A DNA stretch of 7,142 nt, taken from contig JAQUTB010000081.1 in NCBI GenBank assembly GCA_028709985.1, positions 1 through 7,142 on the forward strand, read 5' to 3'. Below are positions 6,106 through 7,142 of the stretch, one piece after another (the stretch's first letter is position 1; the number at the start of each line of letters is the position of its first letter). The stretch comes from Dethiosulfovibrio sp. (GTDB lineage Bacteria > Synergistota > Synergistia > Synergistales > Dethiosulfovibrionaceae). Under the pieces are notes generated by a model. That model had not been told where the DNA came from, did no database searches, and saw only the letters and a list, made by a program, of their open reading frames with translations. Both the position numbers and the translations under genes were made by a program.

Positions 6106-7142
6106 ATGCCCCAGTCATCGGAGAGCTTTCACGAGACAAAAGAGAAACTCCAGAAGTCGGTTGAGGAAATGCGTCGCTCCAACCTATCCGCAGCGCTGGA
6201 AAGGCTTTCAAAAAAAGGGGCCCAGAAGCCTAAAATTTCGGTGTCGGAGATAAAACCATCTGGAGCCATGGAGGAAGAGTCATCCTACCTGTCGATAAAG
6301 GCCCTTTTCAGGACCAGGTCAACCGGGGGACCATGGGGGCTTATGGTCCTGTTGGCCGACCCTATTTCGGGGGAAACCCTATACCTGACCCTTTGGAGCG
6401 GTTACGGAGGGCTTAAGAACGCCGACCTGAAAGCGTCATGGCAGGCCCTATCGGTCTTGATGGAGGAGGCGGAGACCCCGCAGGACAAGGAGCTAAGGAA
6501 AAAGGTCCTATCTGTGGTCGAAGAATATTTTAACCCGCCGACCCTCAACAGACTGGCGTCGGAGATAGAGAGCCCTGAGGCCCAGGAGAAAGCCAGGGAG
6601 GGATTCCTAGGTGGCCTGGACAGGGCTATGTCGATGAGCTTCGAGCTATTTTTAGCTGCGGAGATTATCTCAGGTGAGGAGTGCCAGAAGTACTTCGACA
6701 ACAGGGGAAAGTCGTCAAAAGAGGAAAACGAGGAGAAAGAGGAAAAGCCGTCGGTGGAGATCCAGAGGGTTATCGTGTTATGCGGGGTCATAGTCGACCC
6801 GGTAAGGGGAAGGCCCATCTCCTCTCTCAGAGTCGGAGACCTGATATACGTGACCATCAAAGAAGGCTCCGCCGTGGCCCACGCAATCAGGCAGGCTATG
6901 GCTAAGGGGGGAACGGACCGGATACCGGCGCCTGTCTTGGAGATAGCCCCGACGTCCACCGGAAGCGTCGAGATAATGGGCGAGCTCTCCGAGGGCATCT
7001 ACGGCAAACTGCTAGCGGGCGAAAGCTACAAGGTCGCCATACCCTCCGATTCAGCGGGATCCGCCTCGGGAGGGATATGGTCCTCGCCGTTGCTGTTGCT
7101 CTTCCTCTTCTTCCTGGGGACCCTTATACTGGCGTTGTTTCT
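6106..7142 (+). CDS. Unrecognised protein with charged linker and C-terminal membrane segment (partial at 3' end)
   Basis: An open frame of 345 codons runs to the window edge. The ATG at 6106 has GGAGGAGG (6092-6099) 6 bases upstream. I do not recognise the family. Residues 1-55 are polar and helical-looking. Residues 56 to about 200 look like a mixed globular domain with a beta-rich start (LFRTRSTGGPWGLMVLLADP, 67-86, with LTLWSGYGG further on) and a helical remainder. Residues 201-216 are a Lys/Glu-rich linker. Residues 217-312 look like a second, beta-rich domain containing LRVGDLIYVTI (241-251). After a Gly/Ser-rich stretch, a hydrophobic run of Leu and Phe starts at 327 and continues to the edge, a probable membrane helix. 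With no N-terminal signal, the bulk would face the cytoplasm if this helix is a tail anchor. The Gly/Ser and Leu/Phe stretch also recalls C-terminal anchors, but more sequence is needed to tell. The gene follows the DUF362 gene on the same strand after 70 bases. Confidence 0.75.
   Translation, partial: MPQSSESFHETKEKLQKSVEEMRRSNLSAALERLSKKGAQKPKISVSEIKPSGAMEEESSYLSIKALFRTRSTGGPWGLMVLLADPISGETLYLTLWSGYGGLKNADLKASWQALSVLMEEAETPQDKELRKKVLSVVEEYFNPPTLNRLASEIESPEAQEKAREGFLGGLDRAMSMSFELFLAAEIISGEECQKYFDNRGKSSKEENEEKEEKPSVEIQRVIVLCGVIVDPVRGRPISSLRVGDLIYVTIKEGSAVAHAIRQAMAKGGTDRIPAPVLEIAPTSTGSVEIMGELSEGIYGKLLAGESYKVAIPSDSAGSASGGIWSSPLLLLFLFFLGTLILALF

Noticed and set aside
6402..6998. 198-codon open frame on the minus strand opposite the right-end gene
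   Set aside because: It is rich in Ser, Leu and Ile as antisense frames here tend to be. The plus-strand frame has a strong ribosome site and a sensible domain layout and is longer.
1..7142. Mobile element, CRISPR array, toxin-antitoxin pair or phage genes
   Set aside because: No direct repeats, transposase or integrase motifs, spacer-repeat pattern or phage genes were seen; the window reads as core metabolism plus flanking genes.

Overview
The window looks like bacterial chromosome with moderately high G+C. Arg codons AGG/AGA and Ile codon ATA are frequent, Shine-Dalgarno sequences are strong (GGAGG type), and promoters are of the extended -10 kind. An anaerobe of the Synergistota (Dethiosulfovibrio-like) would fit the codon habit and gene set, but this is a guess from general familiarity and not something the sequence proves. 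I see no mobile element, CRISPR array, tRNA or rRNA.

Layout, left to right. Positions 1-102 (minus) hold the N-terminus of a membrane-anchored protein resembling a chemoreceptor. Positions 103-350 have no convincing protein gene. They hold a strong bidirectional intrinsic terminator and, on the minus strand, a good sigma70 promoter about 160 bases before it, so this may be a small RNA gene. Next come an MFS exporter of the MFS_3/EntS type (351-1649, minus) and, divergent from it, a two-gene folate operon: a PTPS/QueD-family enzyme (1807-2178) overlapping folP with an N-terminal extension (2175-3392). Converging on folP, with one base between the stop codons, is a gene encoding a fusion of FolK and FolE2 (3394-4848, minus). 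Divergent from that is a DUF362 protein with a 2[4Fe-4S] ferredoxin tail (4914-6035). Last is an unrecognised protein with an acidic/basic linker and a C-terminal membrane segment, cut by the window end (6106-7142).

The central 3 kb can be read as a complete pterin branch of folate synthesis in three genes. FolE2 converts GTP to dihydroneopterin triphosphate. A PTPS-III type enzyme, with Glu beside the catalytic Cys, would cut this directly to 6-hydroxymethyl-dihydropterin, bypassing both the phosphatase step and FolB. FolK pyrophosphorylates that product, and FolP joins it to p-aminobenzoate. No FolB and no FolE1 are present in the window. The first and third enzymes are fused in one chain. 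The DUF362 protein and the last gene have no demonstrated link to folate.

The most interesting points are the PTPS-III bypass, the FolK-FolE2 fusion, the extra domain on FolP, the promoter-to-terminator cassette at 171-370, and the unknown membrane-anchored protein at the right end. I did not find a clearly new defence or mobile system.
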